NCBI GenBank assembly: GCA_002345145.1
Contig: DDVC01000214.1
Coordinates: 1 to 19,494 of the forward strand
Direction of reading: 5' to 3'
From: Bacteroidetes bacterium UBA2322
GTDB taxonomy: Bacteria > Bacteroidota > Bacteroidia > Chitinophagales > UBA2359
Length of the DNA stretch: 19,494 bases
Below the pieces are notes generated by a model. It ran no database searches. It was given only the letters and a program-made list of their open reading frames with translations, and was not told the origin of the DNA. Position 1 is the first letter of the stretch. Every line of letters begins with the position of its first letter. A program made the position numbers and the translations under genes. Of this stretch, positions 6,139 to 13,168 are shown piece by piece.

Positions 6139-7686
6139 ATGGGCTTATCCAAAACGTTTGGCGGGGCAGTATTGGGCGTAGATGCCTCTATGATAGAAGT
6201 AGAGGTAAATGTAGGCGGTGGCTCAGTAAGTTATTTTTTGGTAGGACTGCCCGATGCAGCAGTAAAAGAAGGACAACTGCGCATAGAAGCCGCCCTCAAA
6301 AACAACAATTACCCCACCCCTCGCCACAAGGTAATCATAAATATGGCGCCCGCCGATGTGCGCAAAGAAGGTTCGGCTTATGATTTAACCCTTGCAGTAG
6401 GCATTTTATCGGCAAGTGGCGAGCTATTGGAACGCGAAGATATTAGCCGGTATGTAATCATGGGCGAACTATCGTTAGATGGCAGCGTGCGCCCCATAAA
6501 AGGCGCTTTGCCCATAGCCATTGAAGCCCGAAAACAACAGTTTAAAGGCTTTATTTTACCCAAACAAAATGCCCGCGAAGCAGCTATAGTAAACGATATA
6601 GAGGTATATGGCGTAGAACACATTAACGAAGTAGTAGGTTTTTTAAGAGGCGAAATCCAATTGAAAAGAACAGAAGTAAATACCCGCGAAGAGTTTTACA
6701 ACAGTTTAGCACACAACCAATTGGATTTTTCTGAGGTAAAAGGACAAAAAAACATTAAACGGGCATTAGAAATAGCCGCTGCCGGCGGGCACAATGTAAT
6801 TCTCATAGGTCCGCCCGGAGCGGGTAAAACCATGCTTGCCAAGCGTTTGCCCAGCATACTGCCGCCGCTTTCGCTGCACGAAGCCCTCGAAACCACCAAA
6901 ATACACTCGGTAGCCGGCGTACTGCCCGGCGATGCCTCCCTAATAGCAGTGCGTCCTTTCCAATCGCCACACCATACCATCAGTGATGTAGCTTTGGTGG
7001 GCGGAGGTAATATACCCCAGCCCGGGCAAATATCGCTGGCGCATAACGGCGTATTGTTCTTAGACGAACTGCCCGAATTTAAGCGCACAGTATTAGAGGT
7101 AATGCGCCAGCCTATGGAAGAGCGCCGTGTAACCATATCACGCGCCAAGTTTACCGTAGAATACCCCGCCAGTTTTATGCTGGTAGCCTCTATGAACCCC
7201 TGCCCATGCGGCTACTACAACCACCCCGAAAAAGAGTGCGTTTGCGCCCCGGGTGTAGTACAAAAATACCTCAACAAAATATCGGGACCACTCTTAGACC
7301 GCATAGACCTGCATGTAGAAGTTACACCGGTATCTTTTGATGAACTCAGCAGCGCTAATCCCGGAGAAGGCAGCGAAACCATCAGAGAAAGGGTAATTAC
7401 AGCCCGCGAAATACAAAAAGTGCGTTTTGAGAACGAAAAAAATATGTATAGCAATGCCCAAATGAGTTCGCGCATGGTGCGCGAGGTTTGCGCCATTACA
7501 CCGGCAGGTCATAAGCTACTCAAAACCGCTATGGAAAGGTTAAACCTATCGGCAAGAGCCTATGACCGAATTTTAAAAGTAGCCCGCACCATTGCCGACC
7601 TTGCCGCAAGTCCCGATATTAAAATTGAACATCTGGCAGAAGCCATACAGTTTAGAAGCCTTGACCGCGAAAACTGGGCAGGTTAA
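6139..7686 (+). CDS. comM: YifB/ComM family Mg-chelatase-like AAA+ ATPase
   Basis: The product has 515 aa, the usual length of this family. The N-terminal third (about 1-180) is the ribosomal-S5-domain-2-like ChlI N-domain, with the family hallmark FLVGLPDAAVKE near residue 33 and NMAPADVRKEGSAYDL near 68. The AAA+ module follows: Walker A GPPGAGKT at 224-231, Walker B LFLDELPEF with Asp309-Glu310, and the NPCPCGYY cysteine motif at 353-360. A Mg-chelatase C-terminal helical domain occupies about 405-510 (SARAYDRILKVARTIADL). Characterised members (ComM of naturally competent Gram-negatives) are hexameric helicases that promote branch migration during integration of transformed DNA. YifB homologues are also widespread in species not known to be competent. 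The start ATG has no competing upstream codon. The gene appears to be monocistronic. Confidence 0.95.
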   Translation: MGLSKTFGGAVLGVDASMIEVEVNVGGGSVSYFLVGLPDAAVKEGQLRIEAALKNNNYPTPRHKVIINMAPADVRKEGSAYDLTLAVGILSASGELLEREDISRYVIMGELSLDGSVRPIKGALPIAIEARKQQFKGFILPKQNAREAAIVNDIEVYGVEHINEVVGFLRGEIQLKRTEVNTREEFYNSLAHNQLDFSEVKGQKNIKRALEIAAAGGHNVILIGPPGAGKTMLAKRLPSILPPLSLHEALETTKIHSVAGVLPGDASLIAVRPFQSPHHTISDVALVGGGNIPQPGQISLAHNGVLFLDELPEFKRTVLEVMRQPMEERRVTISRAKFTVEYPASFMLVASMNPCPCGYYNHPEKECVCAPGVVQKYLNKISGPLLDRIDLHVEVTPVSFDELSSANPGEGSETIRERVITAREIQKVRFENEKNMYSNAQMSSRMVREVCAITPAGHKLLKTAMERLNLSARAYDRILKVARTIADLAASPDIKIEHLAEAIQFRSLDRENWAG

Positions 7687-7734
7687 GCCAAAAATTACCC
7701 AAAACCACTGCTCAAAAGTAAACGCTGCCTCGTT

Positions 7735-7762
7735 TTTGCCGTCTTACCCACCATTATCTTAC
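7735..7762 (+). promoter_or_regulatory. Weak candidate promoter for the lipoprotein gene
   Basis: TTTG at 7735-7738 and TATCTTAC at 7755-7762 with a 16-nt gap. The -7 element matches only the first half of TAnnTTTG, so the call is tentative. Co-transcription with yifB, 107 bp upstream, remains possible. Confidence 0.3.
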
Positions 7763-7793
7763 AAAATACCTAATTCACAAAATTAAGCGCTAC

Positions 7794-8270
7794 ATGAAAT
7801 GTACATTCCCCTCTCTGTTTAAACTAACCGGCGTTATGCTGGCACTGGTTTCAGTACTGATTTTTAACGCCTGCGAAGAAACAACCACGCCCGATGACAA
7901 CTGCTCGCTCACTATGAACAGCTTTAACGTAAACCCTAAAACATTTTCGGGTGGCGCTACGCTCACCGGCACTGTAACCATTACCGAAACCCTCAACCTT
8001 AGCGATGCTACCCTTAAAGCACTTACCCGCTTTTACCTCTCTACCGACAACACGTACAGCAATAACGACGTGCAGCTTACCGCTTTTGTTGCCACCAATG
8101 GCTTGGTAGCTAATGGCAACCAAACCACCCTTACCTATGACCAAATAGATATACCTAACAATGCAACATCGGGCAGTTATTTTATTTTAGCCCGAGTAGA
8201 AGAACGCCCCTGCCCTGAGGGTGGTTCTACTTCTGTGGCGCTTAGGTCGGTTGCCGTAACCATAAACTAA
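7794..8270 (+). CDS. Small lipoprotein with a CARDB/Ig-like domain
   Basis: The product has 158 aa. The signal peptide has a hydrophobic core (VMLALVSVLIFNAC), placing the lipobox Cys at residue 27, followed by an acidic/Thr linker (EETTTPDD) typical of surface or outer-membrane lipoproteins. Residues about 35-157 look like one beta-sandwich of the CARDB/Ig-like type found in many Bacteroidota exported proteins: a first strand with TFSGGATLTGTVTI, then FYLSTDNTYSNNDVQL, then SGSYFILARVEERPC. Two cysteines in the mature part (the DDNCS and ERPCP contexts) could form a disulfide. No enzyme motif is present, so a binding or structural role is more likely than catalysis. The gene ends 30 bp before a very strong bidirectional terminator. 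Confidence 0.8.
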   Translation: MKCTFPSLFKLTGVMLALVSVLIFNACEETTTPDDNCSLTMNSFNVNPKTFSGGATLTGTVTITETLNLSDATLKALTRFYLSTDNTYSNNDVQLTAFVATNGLVANGNQTTLTYDQIDIPNNATSGSYFILARVEERPCPEGGSTSVALRSVAVTIN

Positions 8271-8299
8271 GCCAGCCGTCAATTTTATTTTTTGCGCTA

Positions 8300-8340
8300 A
8301 AAAAACGGCGCTTACTATTTGAAAGTAAGCGCCGTTTTTT
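8300..8340. terminator. Bidirectional terminator between convergent genes
   Basis: A perfect 17-bp stem, A6CGGCGCTTACT (8300-8316) with its complement (8324-8340), around a 7-nt loop. The stem is flanked by its own A run on the left and T run on the right, so it can act on both strands. It lies between the plus-strand lipoprotein gene and the minus-strand hsp20 gene. Confidence 0.92.
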
Positions 8341-8410
8341 ATTTTCATTTTTAAGTTTTCATTCCTAAAATTTTAGTTTGGAAACAAAATGAAGCGCAAA
8401 AAGCAAATAA

Positions 8411-8872
8411 TTAAGATATTTCTATCGTTTTTGCATTATTTTCGGTGGTTTCCACTTTAATTTTTGGAAGAGTAATGGTTAAAACGCCGTTATTGTGTGC
8501 TGCTGCTATGGCATTTGCCTCCACGTTTTCGGGCAAGGTAAAAGTGCGGCGGAAAGAAGTATAACCAAACTCGCGGCGCAGATATTTCTTTTCAGCGTCT
8601 TTGGTTTCTGATTCTGTTTTCTTTTCTGCTGAAATACTCAGTTGATTTCCTTCTACGCTTACTTTAAAATCACTCTTTTCGGTACCCGGTACAGCCACCT
8701 CAATTTCGTAGGCATTTTCTGTTTCGGCTACGTTTACGCTGCCGGTTTTTGCCATCAGTGCGGGCATACGGGTGTCAAAAAAGTTGTCTAAATTGAAAAA
8801 ATCGTCGGTTAGTTTGTCAAAAAGGGTGGGAATAGCCGATTTCCCAAACGGATTCCATTTTACTACGGTCAT
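8411..8872 (-). CDS. Hsp20 family small heat-shock protein
   Basis: The product has 153 aa. It is an ATP-independent holdase that binds unfolding proteins in the cytoplasm and hands them to DnaK/ClpB. The N-terminal arm (about 1-43) is Phe-rich (FFNLDNFFDTRM). The alpha-crystallin domain occupies about 45-140, from SVNVAETENAYEIEVAVPG through the diagnostic NNGVLTITLPK at 127-137. The C-terminal tail carries an I-x-I motif (IEI, 150-152) used for oligomer contacts. No signal peptide is present. The start is set by MTVVKWNPF, the usual beginning of Bacteroidota Hsp20 proteins. The gene is monocistronic, closed by the bidirectional terminator at 8300-8340, and appears to be driven by a sigma-54-like promoter at 8921-8936. 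Confidence 0.95.
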   Translation of the reverse strand: MTVVKWNPFGKSAIPTLFDKLTDDFFNLDNFFDTRMPALMAKTGSVNVAETENAYEIEVAVPGTEKSDFKVSVEGNQLSISAEKKTESETKDAEKKYLRREFGYTSFRRTFTLPENVEANAIAAAHNNGVLTITLPKIKVETTENNAKTIEIS

Positions 8873-8920
8873 AGCTAATTTAAATTTTGGTGGTTAAAAG
8901 CATGGTTCTAATTACATACT

Positions 8921-8936
8921 TTCAAATGCTGTGCCA
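8921..8936 (-). promoter_or_regulatory. Candidate sigma-54 promoter of hsp20
   Basis: Read on the minus strand, TGGCAC (8936-8931), 5 nt, then TTGAA (8925-8921) matches the -24/-12 pattern TGGCAC-N5-TTGCA. The only important mismatch is A instead of C in the -12 GC pair. The predicted start is near 8910, about 38 nt before the ATG. No TAnnTTTG element is present between this site and the gene. Confidence 0.45.
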
Positions 8937-8958
8937 GCCGTATTTTTAAAGCTAAAAG

Positions 8959-9023
8959 TGTCAATTTTACTTTGCATGCTGTCAAAATTTCGGTTCTTGT
9001 GCTATATAGGTGTCATTTTGTCA
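8959..9023 (-). promoter_or_regulatory. Cluster of four TGTCA boxes upstream of hsp20
   Basis: TGTCA occurs on the plus strand (TGACA on the hsp20 strand) at 8959, 8980, 9011 and 9019. The spacings are 21, 31 and 8 bp; the first two are near whole helical turns. The distal pair, TGTCATTTTGTCA, lies about 75-85 bp upstream of the -24 element, where enhancer-binding activators of sigma-54 promoters usually bind. The regulator is not identified. Confidence 0.4.
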
Positions 9024-9045
9024 TTTTGTTGCAAACAGACAATAA

Positions 9046-9073
9046 AAAAGCCCGACTTGGTGGTCGGGCTTTT
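9046..9073. terminator. Terminator-like hairpin in the divergent region
   Basis: An 11-bp stem AAAAGCCCGAC (9046-9056) with 9063-9073 and a 6-nt loop. On the minus strand it is followed by six T; on the plus strand the T run is only the four T of the stem. A terminator between divergent genes ends no annotated gene, so it either blocks antisense transcription or ends an unannotated small RNA. Confidence 0.55.
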
Positions 9074-9234
9074 GGGCTTGTTTTTAGGGGTTAAACAAAA
9101 GTTTTGCTATGGTTTTCAACGGGTTTTGTGCTATTTGACGGCAATAAAAGAGGATGGTTTAAAAAAGGGTAAAAAAAAGTTGCATTTTTTTAGTTGGGTA
9201 GTACTTTTTTAACTGTAAATCTGCTGTTTTTGGT

Positions 9235-9242
9235 TAATTTTG
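9235..9242 (+). promoter_or_regulatory. -7 promoter element upstream of the helical-repeat gene
   Basis: TAATTTTG is a perfect TAnnTTTG match. No clear TTG lies at the right distance upstream. Transcription would begin near 9248 and give a leader of about 170 nt before ATG 9420. Confidence 0.55.
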
Positions 9243-9419
9243 CAGCAGAATTAAAGACGCTTTGAATACCTGCCAGTTCTTTGACCAAAGCGAGCGTAAA
9301 GGAGGAGCATAAGAACCCTAAGAATGCCCAAAATTGGGCGAGTGTGTGCGTGTATAGCTGTTGTGCAGGGTGTTCCTTTATCCTAAAAGGTTTTTCCCTT
9401 TATCTTTAACTCCGTTACA
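9243..9419 (+). promoter_or_regulatory. Long, possibly structured 5' leader
   Basis: The predicted untranslated leader contains overlapping pairing options: CGCTTTG (9258-9264) with CAAAGCG (9286-9292), GTTCTT (9276-9281) with AAGAAC (9311-9316), and GCCCA/TGGGC around an AAAT loop (near 9326-9339). The first two stems interlock and cannot form together in a simple way. Near the gene there is a weak CCTTT/AAAGG stem followed by T5. No known riboswitch or sRNA family was recognised. Confidence 0.3.
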
Positions 9420-11897
9420 ATGACCATCAGACAGAATATCTTCATCATATTTTTTCTCATTTTTCTTTTCTTCACCAAAAACCAAGTAGCAACCGCCTGT
9501 ATTGACTTACCCGAACCTAACCGTTTCAGCATCACCTTCTTTTATCCGGAACTTTCAGCAGATACATCTTATAGGATGTGTTATGTTGATGCGTCCTATT
9601 TTAGGAATTGGGTGTATGATATGGCGCCGGAAGCCCGATACAAGCATAATTTGGTGGAGTGGCAGCAATTTTTCAACAATACGCCTACTTTGGCTGATTT
9701 GGCTGCCGTTATATACAATACTAACCTTGAAACCCTTCAAAATGAGGTGTTGAAAGGGGTATTAAATGGTAAACCACCCGGACAGGCAGTGCGGCAAAAC
9801 AAATTTTTGTCGTTACTTTACACAACCAAAAATACCGAAGCGCTACAGTATTTGGTGTTTGCCAAACAGTGCGAACCCTATGTGCAAATTAGCATGGATT
9901 ACTGGGATAACCCGGAGCGCGATATTGACAACATGCGCCAGTTGGCAATACAAGGTAAGCAGTATTATGAGGCATGTAATTCTCCTTACCTAAAACTGCG
10001 TTATGCCTTCCAAATTATGCGTTTAGAGCATTATACCGGCAATTTTGAAGCCTGCCTTGAACAATATAACCAACTTGTGCAGCCTCTTTTGTCTAATCCT
10101 GAGCTAAACAATAGTGTGGCAAACGGTTGGATACTGGCTCTTAAATCGGGCGCGCAGCTTCGCACCGGCAGCATTGCCCAAGGCATGTATGGTTTTGCTT
10201 CCGTTTTTACCCATTTTCCCGATAGCAGAGAAATTGCTTTCCGAAACTTTAGCATTGAAAATGACGATGTTTGGAATGAAACACTTTCTATGGCTAAAAC
10301 ATCGGAAGAAAAAGCCGTTCTTTGGATGCTTAAAGGAATGCAAACCAATACGCTTGATTTAGAATCCTTAAAGCAAGTAACACTCCTTTCGCCCAACTGG
10401 TTTGGAACAGAAGTACTGCTGATAAGACAACTAAATCTGCTGGAACGATATTGGCTTACACCTGCCATTACCAAGCCTGTAGAATTGGAAAACAAAATTG
10501 ATAAATCGGAATTGACATATCCCACTGAAATAGAAACGGAAACGGAAACGGAACAAAAAGGTTTCTGGCATAGTTTCCGAAACTTTTTTGCCCGATTGTT
10601 TTCTTTTTTCCGAAACCTGTTTAGCCAAAGCGCTCCACCTATTGTTGCTGATGAGATGAATTACAAGGAGTTGCTTGCCACGCTGCAAATCATAACCTCA
10701 GAGGTGGCAGAACAAAACAAATCTAATAATCCCGACCTATGGTACACCGCCGCCGCTTATACCGCTTTTTTAGATAGCAATTACCGGCAGTGCTACCGGT
10801 TTTTAGATAAGGTAAGTGGCGCTAACAAAAAAGTGCAAAAGCAGGCTAACCTTATTTACGCCTTAGCTCGATTATCGGAAACGCAAAAACCCGATGCCGA
10901 CTTAGAAAATGCTCTTGTCTTTGCCTTGCAAGGGTTGCCCCTGCCCAATGATGAGTACGACAACTACAGCGTAACCTCCAGAGCCCTAACCCAAATGGCA
11001 AGGGCGTATTTGGTAAATGGTAATGTATCAAGAGCTATTTTGTTTTTTGATAAAGCAAAAGAAACCACAGCAGCTAATATACTGCTCGATTTTTATGCTA
11101 CCCAAGAAGACCTTGACGAGTTGGCAAGGTGGGTAAATACCCCTAAAAAAACCGATGCCGATACGTTTTTACTCAATAACAGCCGTTTTACCCAGCCATT
11201 TATATTTGATGTAAAAGCTACTAAAATGATGCGCAAACTTGAGTTTGCCGAAGCCCTGCGTTGGTACAATAAAATACCTCCTGCCTATTGGACAACAATA
11301 AACAAAGAAGACAGTTGGAGTTATGAACAGTATCGGTATTTTACCTGCCACTTTAACTTAAACAATGAAACAGACTTGTTTGAGGCTGATACCTGCCATA
11401 AATATGGGTTTGTACAAAAAGTGCTTGCCCTGCAAGAAATGGCAAATCAAAACCCGCAAAATGCCGCACCATACTACCTCCAAATTGCTAATGCCTTTTA
11501 TAACACGCCTTTTTGGGGTTATAATGGTATGGTATGGCAAGGCACATTGGTTGCAGCGCTCAACTATTACAAAGATTATGCGCCGGGGCATTACCCGTTT
11601 AACCTGCCCACACTTGCCCAATCTATCTATAATGCCGAGCTTCAGTTTTTAAATGAATACGGCACCCGCCATGTAGCCGAAACGTATTACCAAAAAGTTA
11701 TGGACACAGCCACCAATCCTGAATTGGCTGCCGAAGCTGCCTATTGGGCAGCATTGTGTAAGCAAGAGCCGCTATCTACCCTACACCAAGGTAACTACAA
11801 AGACCGCACCTACCTCAAAATGCTGAAACAACAATACGGCAATACTGCTTTTTATAAGAATAAAAAACTAACCTGCCCCGGACTTGCCGATTATTAA
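9420..11897 (+). CDS. Large exported helical-repeat (TPR-like) protein of unknown function
   Basis: The product has 825 aa. A signal peptide is clear (NIFIIFFLIFLFF core), with cleavage near residue 27; the Cys27 context (ATAC) could even be a degenerate lipobox. Most of the protein is alpha-helical, with TPR/Sel1-like helix pairs (EALQYLVFAKQ, YTAFLDSNYRQCYRFLDKV, ALTQMARAYLVNGNVSRAILFFDKAKE, AAPYYLQIANAFYNT, HVAETYYQKVMDTATNPELAAEAAYWAAL). Two helical halves are separated at about 365-415 by an acidic ETETETE run encoded by three ACGGAA repeats (10536-10553), then an aromatic and basic segment (FWHSFRNFFARLFSFF) that could lie on a membrane. No catalytic motif was seen. Similar architecture occurs in hypothetical Bacteroidota envelope proteins. 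A periplasmic scaffold or binding role is inferred. The gene is isolated: long leader upstream, convergent neighbour 11 bp downstream. Confidence 0.8.
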   Translation: MTIRQNIFIIFFLIFLFFTKNQVATACIDLPEPNRFSITFFYPELSADTSYRMCYVDASYFRNWVYDMAPEARYKHNLVEWQQFFNNTPTLADLAAVIYNTNLETLQNEVLKGVLNGKPPGQAVRQNKFLSLLYTTKNTEALQYLVFAKQCEPYVQISMDYWDNPERDIDNMRQLAIQGKQYYEACNSPYLKLRYAFQIMRLEHYTGNFEACLEQYNQLVQPLLSNPELNNSVANGWILALKSGAQLRTGSIAQGMYGFASVFTHFPDSREIAFRNFSIENDDVWNETLSMAKTSEEKAVLWMLKGMQTNTLDLESLKQVTLLSPNWFGTEVLLIRQLNLLERYWLTPAITKPVELENKIDKSELTYPTEIETETETEQKGFWHSFRNFFARLFSFFRNLFSQSAPPIVADEMNYKELLATLQIITSEVAEQNKSNNPDLWYTAAAYTAFLDSNYRQCYRFLDKVSGANKKVQKQANLIYALARLSETQKPDADLENALVFALQGLPLPNDEYDNYSVTSRALTQMARAYLVNGNVSRAILFFDKAKETTAANILLDFYATQEDLDELARWVNTPKKTDADTFLLNNSRFTQPFIFDVKATKMMRKLEFAEALRWYNKIPPAYWTTINKEDSWSYEQYRYFTCHFNLNNETDLFEADTCHKYGFVQKVLALQEMANQNPQNAAPYYLQIANAFYNTPFWGYNGMVWQGTLVAALNYYKDYAPGHYPFNLPTLAQSIYNAELQFLNEYGTRHVAETYYQKVMDTATNPELAAEAAYWAALCKQEPLSTLHQGNYKDRTYLKMLKQQYGNTAFYKNKKLTCPGLADY

Positions 11898-11908
11898 AAC
11901 CCCCAGAG

Positions 11909-12265
11909 CTATAATACCAACTCTTGGGCAGGATCCCAAAAAAGACGGTCAAAATCTTGCACGCGGTCATTCACCACCTGAATACCCTCAGCCTCTAACG
12001 CCTCCTGCATGGCAGTAAGGCTGCCAAAGTGGTGTTTGCCGGTTAGTATGCCTACTCGGTTTACCACTCTGTGCGCCGGAACAGGCGGCGCTTGGGTATG
12101 AGAATAATTCATAGCCCAACCTACCATCCGCGAGGAATTGCCTGCCCCCAAACATCGGGCAATAGCGCCATAAGTGGTTATGCGCCCATAAGGAATTAAC
12201 CGTACCACAGCATACACTTGCTCAAAAAAGGGCTGTTCATTTGGTTTGATAGTAGTCATTTGCAT
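11909..12265 (-). CDS. Alkyltransferase-like protein (MGMT family, Cys replaced by Ala)
   Basis: The product has 118 aa, the size of stand-alone alkyltransferase-like (ATL) proteins. It aligns by motif with the DNA-binding domain of O6-alkylguanine-DNA alkyltransferase: IPYGRITTYGAIARCLG (about 24-40), SSRMVGWAM with the base-flipping arginine at 46, and PAHRVVN at 63-69, where MGMT enzymes have PCHRV. The acceptor Cys is Ala, so the protein cannot transfer alkyl groups to itself. Known ATLs bind O6-alkylguanine tightly and recruit nucleotide excision repair. The ATG at 12265 was preferred to a long in-frame extension that would overlap the divergent glycosyltransferase; a second ATG two codons in (12259) is equally possible. 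It converges on the helical-repeat gene with an 11-bp gap. Confidence 0.92.
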   Translation of the reverse strand: MQMTTIKPNEQPFFEQVYAVVRLIPYGRITTYGAIARCLGAGNSSRMVGWAMNYSHTQAPPVPAHRVVNRVGILTGKHHFGSLTAMQEALEAEGIQVVNDRVQDFDRLFWDPAQELVL

Positions 12266-12316
12266 TAAGTAGTTGGTTTGCCGTGCAAAATACCGTTTAA
12301 TTGGCAGATTTTGGGT

Positions 12317-12324
12317 TAATTTGC
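12317..12324 (+). promoter_or_regulatory. Candidate promoter for the GT2 gene
   Basis: TAATTTGC in the 90-bp divergent gap resembles the TAnnTTTG element with one T missing. The predicted start lies about 25 nt before ATG 12356. A promoter for the ATL gene must also be in this gap but could not be recognised with confidence. Confidence 0.35.
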
Positions 12325-12355
12325 GCCTTTTTTCACACATTATGCTCACACTACC

Positions 12356-13048
12356 ATGCGCATTGCAGTAGTCATTCCTACACTTAACGAAGCCGGTAAT
12401 ATAGGCAAGGTAATAGCAGCCATTCCACCGGAGCTGAACGCCGTTACCATAGTAGCCGACAATGGCTCTACCGATAACACCGTAGCAGAAGCTACTGCCG
12501 CCGGTGCCATGGCGCTGCACCAACCCCAACGCGGTTACGGAAGCGCATGTTTAAAAGCCCTATCTTTTTTGGCAAATTTACCCCACCCAAAACAACCCGA
12601 TGTAGTGGTATTTATAGACGGCGACTGCTCCGATGACCCAACTGAAATACCCCTGTTACTTCAGCCCATTGTAAGTGGCAAGGCAGAGTTGGTTATTGGA
12701 TCCCGCACAAGAGGTAATGCCCAACCCGGCTCTATGACCCTGCCACAGCGGTTTGGCAACTGGTTGGCTACCCGGCTGCTATACCGGTTTTACGGCGTTA
12801 AATTTACCGATTTGGGTCCGTTTAGAGCCATTACCTGGCAAACCCTGCAACACCTGCAAATGCAAGACCCCAATTTTGGCTGGACAGTAGAAATGCAGCT
12901 CAAAGCCGCCAAAGCACGTATCTGCTGCACCGAAGTACCGGTATCTTACAAACGCAGAGCATCGGGTAAGTCTAAAATAAGTGGCACAGTTAAAGGCACC
13001 ATTTTAGCCGGTTACATTATTTTGCGTACTTTATTCCGCTACCGGTAG
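12356..13048 (+). CDS. GT2 glycosyltransferase, dolichyl/polyprenyl-phosphate sugar synthase-like
   Basis: The product has 230 aa with a soluble GT-A fold. Motifs: VVIPTLNEAGNIGKV (about 5-19), nucleotide-binding ADNGSTDNT near 34-42, the DxD-type FIDGDCSDDP near 83-92, VIGSRTRG near 113-120, and the acceptor-side motifs DLGPFRAI and FGWTVEMQLKA (about 155-185), followed by SYKRRASGKSKISGT. This order is that of the DPM/DPG synthase-like branch, which transfers a hexose from a nucleotide sugar to a lipid phosphate carrier. Members with no C-terminal membrane helices, like this one, are common in Bacteroidota. The actual sugar is not predictable. It is divergent from the ATL gene and 120 bp upstream of a second GT2 on the same strand. 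Confidence 0.9.
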   Translation: MRIAVVIPTLNEAGNIGKVIAAIPPELNAVTIVADNGSTDNTVAEATAAGAMALHQPQRGYGSACLKALSFLANLPHPKQPDVVVFIDGDCSDDPTEIPLLLQPIVSGKAELVIGSRTRGNAQPGSMTLPQRFGNWLATRLLYRFYGVKFTDLGPFRAITWQTLQHLQMQDPNFGWTVEMQLKAAKARICCTEVPVSYKRRASGKSKISGTVKGTILAGYIILRTLFRYR

Positions 13049-13168
13049 TGGGTAGTGAAAAGTGAAGAGTGAAGAGTGGATAGTAGTCGGTAGTTTTGGT
13101 AGTTGATAGATAGTAGTCGGTAAATTTGTAATTGATAACTCATCACTCATAATTCATAACTCGCAACC
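13049..13168 (+). repeat. Degenerate short repeats between two GT2 genes
   Basis: The left half contains gtgaagagt repeats, then two copies of atagtagtcggta (near 13080-13092 and 13110-13122). The right half (about 13135-13164) is made of actca/ataactc pieces that are roughly the complement of the left half, giving an imperfect inverted arrangement. Repeats of this kind are simple-sequence intergenic elements with no known coding role. Confidence 0.5.
13121..13128 (+). promoter_or_regulatory. -7 promoter element of the second GT2 gene
   Basis: TAAATTTG is a perfect TAnnTTTG match 41 bp before ATG 13169. Upstream TTTG at 13095-13098 is 22 nt away and TTG at 13103-13105 is 15 nt away, so the -33 element is ambiguous. 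The element partly overlaps the repeat atagtagtcggta. Confidence 0.5.

Larger units (their letters stand above)
8873..9419. other. 547-bp divergent intergenic region
   Basis: Between the divergent hsp20 and helical-repeat-protein genes I see the sigma-54-like site, the TGTCA cluster, a terminator-like hairpin (9046-9073), a -7 element (9235-9242) and a leader with several possible stems. Open frames here have no protein-like composition. Confidence 0.6.

Noticed and set aside
9158..9185. Small minus-strand peptide that might be ended by the hairpin at 9046-9073
   Set aside because: The frame from ATG 9185 meets a TAA after eight codons at 9159-9161, so no small protein is supported.
8931..9212. 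93-codon plus-strand frame in the hsp20 upstream gap
   Set aside because: It runs through the TGTCA cluster and the terminator-like hairpin, has a low-complexity Lys/Phe/Cys-rich composition and no recognisable domain.
11902..11928. CCCAGAG/CTCTTGGG imperfect stem between the helical-repeat and ATL genes
   Set aside because: It is bulged, lacks a T run, and overlaps the ATL coding end, so a terminator call is not supported.
12266..12529. Extended start of the alkyltransferase-like protein
   Set aside because: The extra 88 codons overlap the divergent GT2 gene and its promoter region and do not resemble the family; 118 aa is the normal ATL length.
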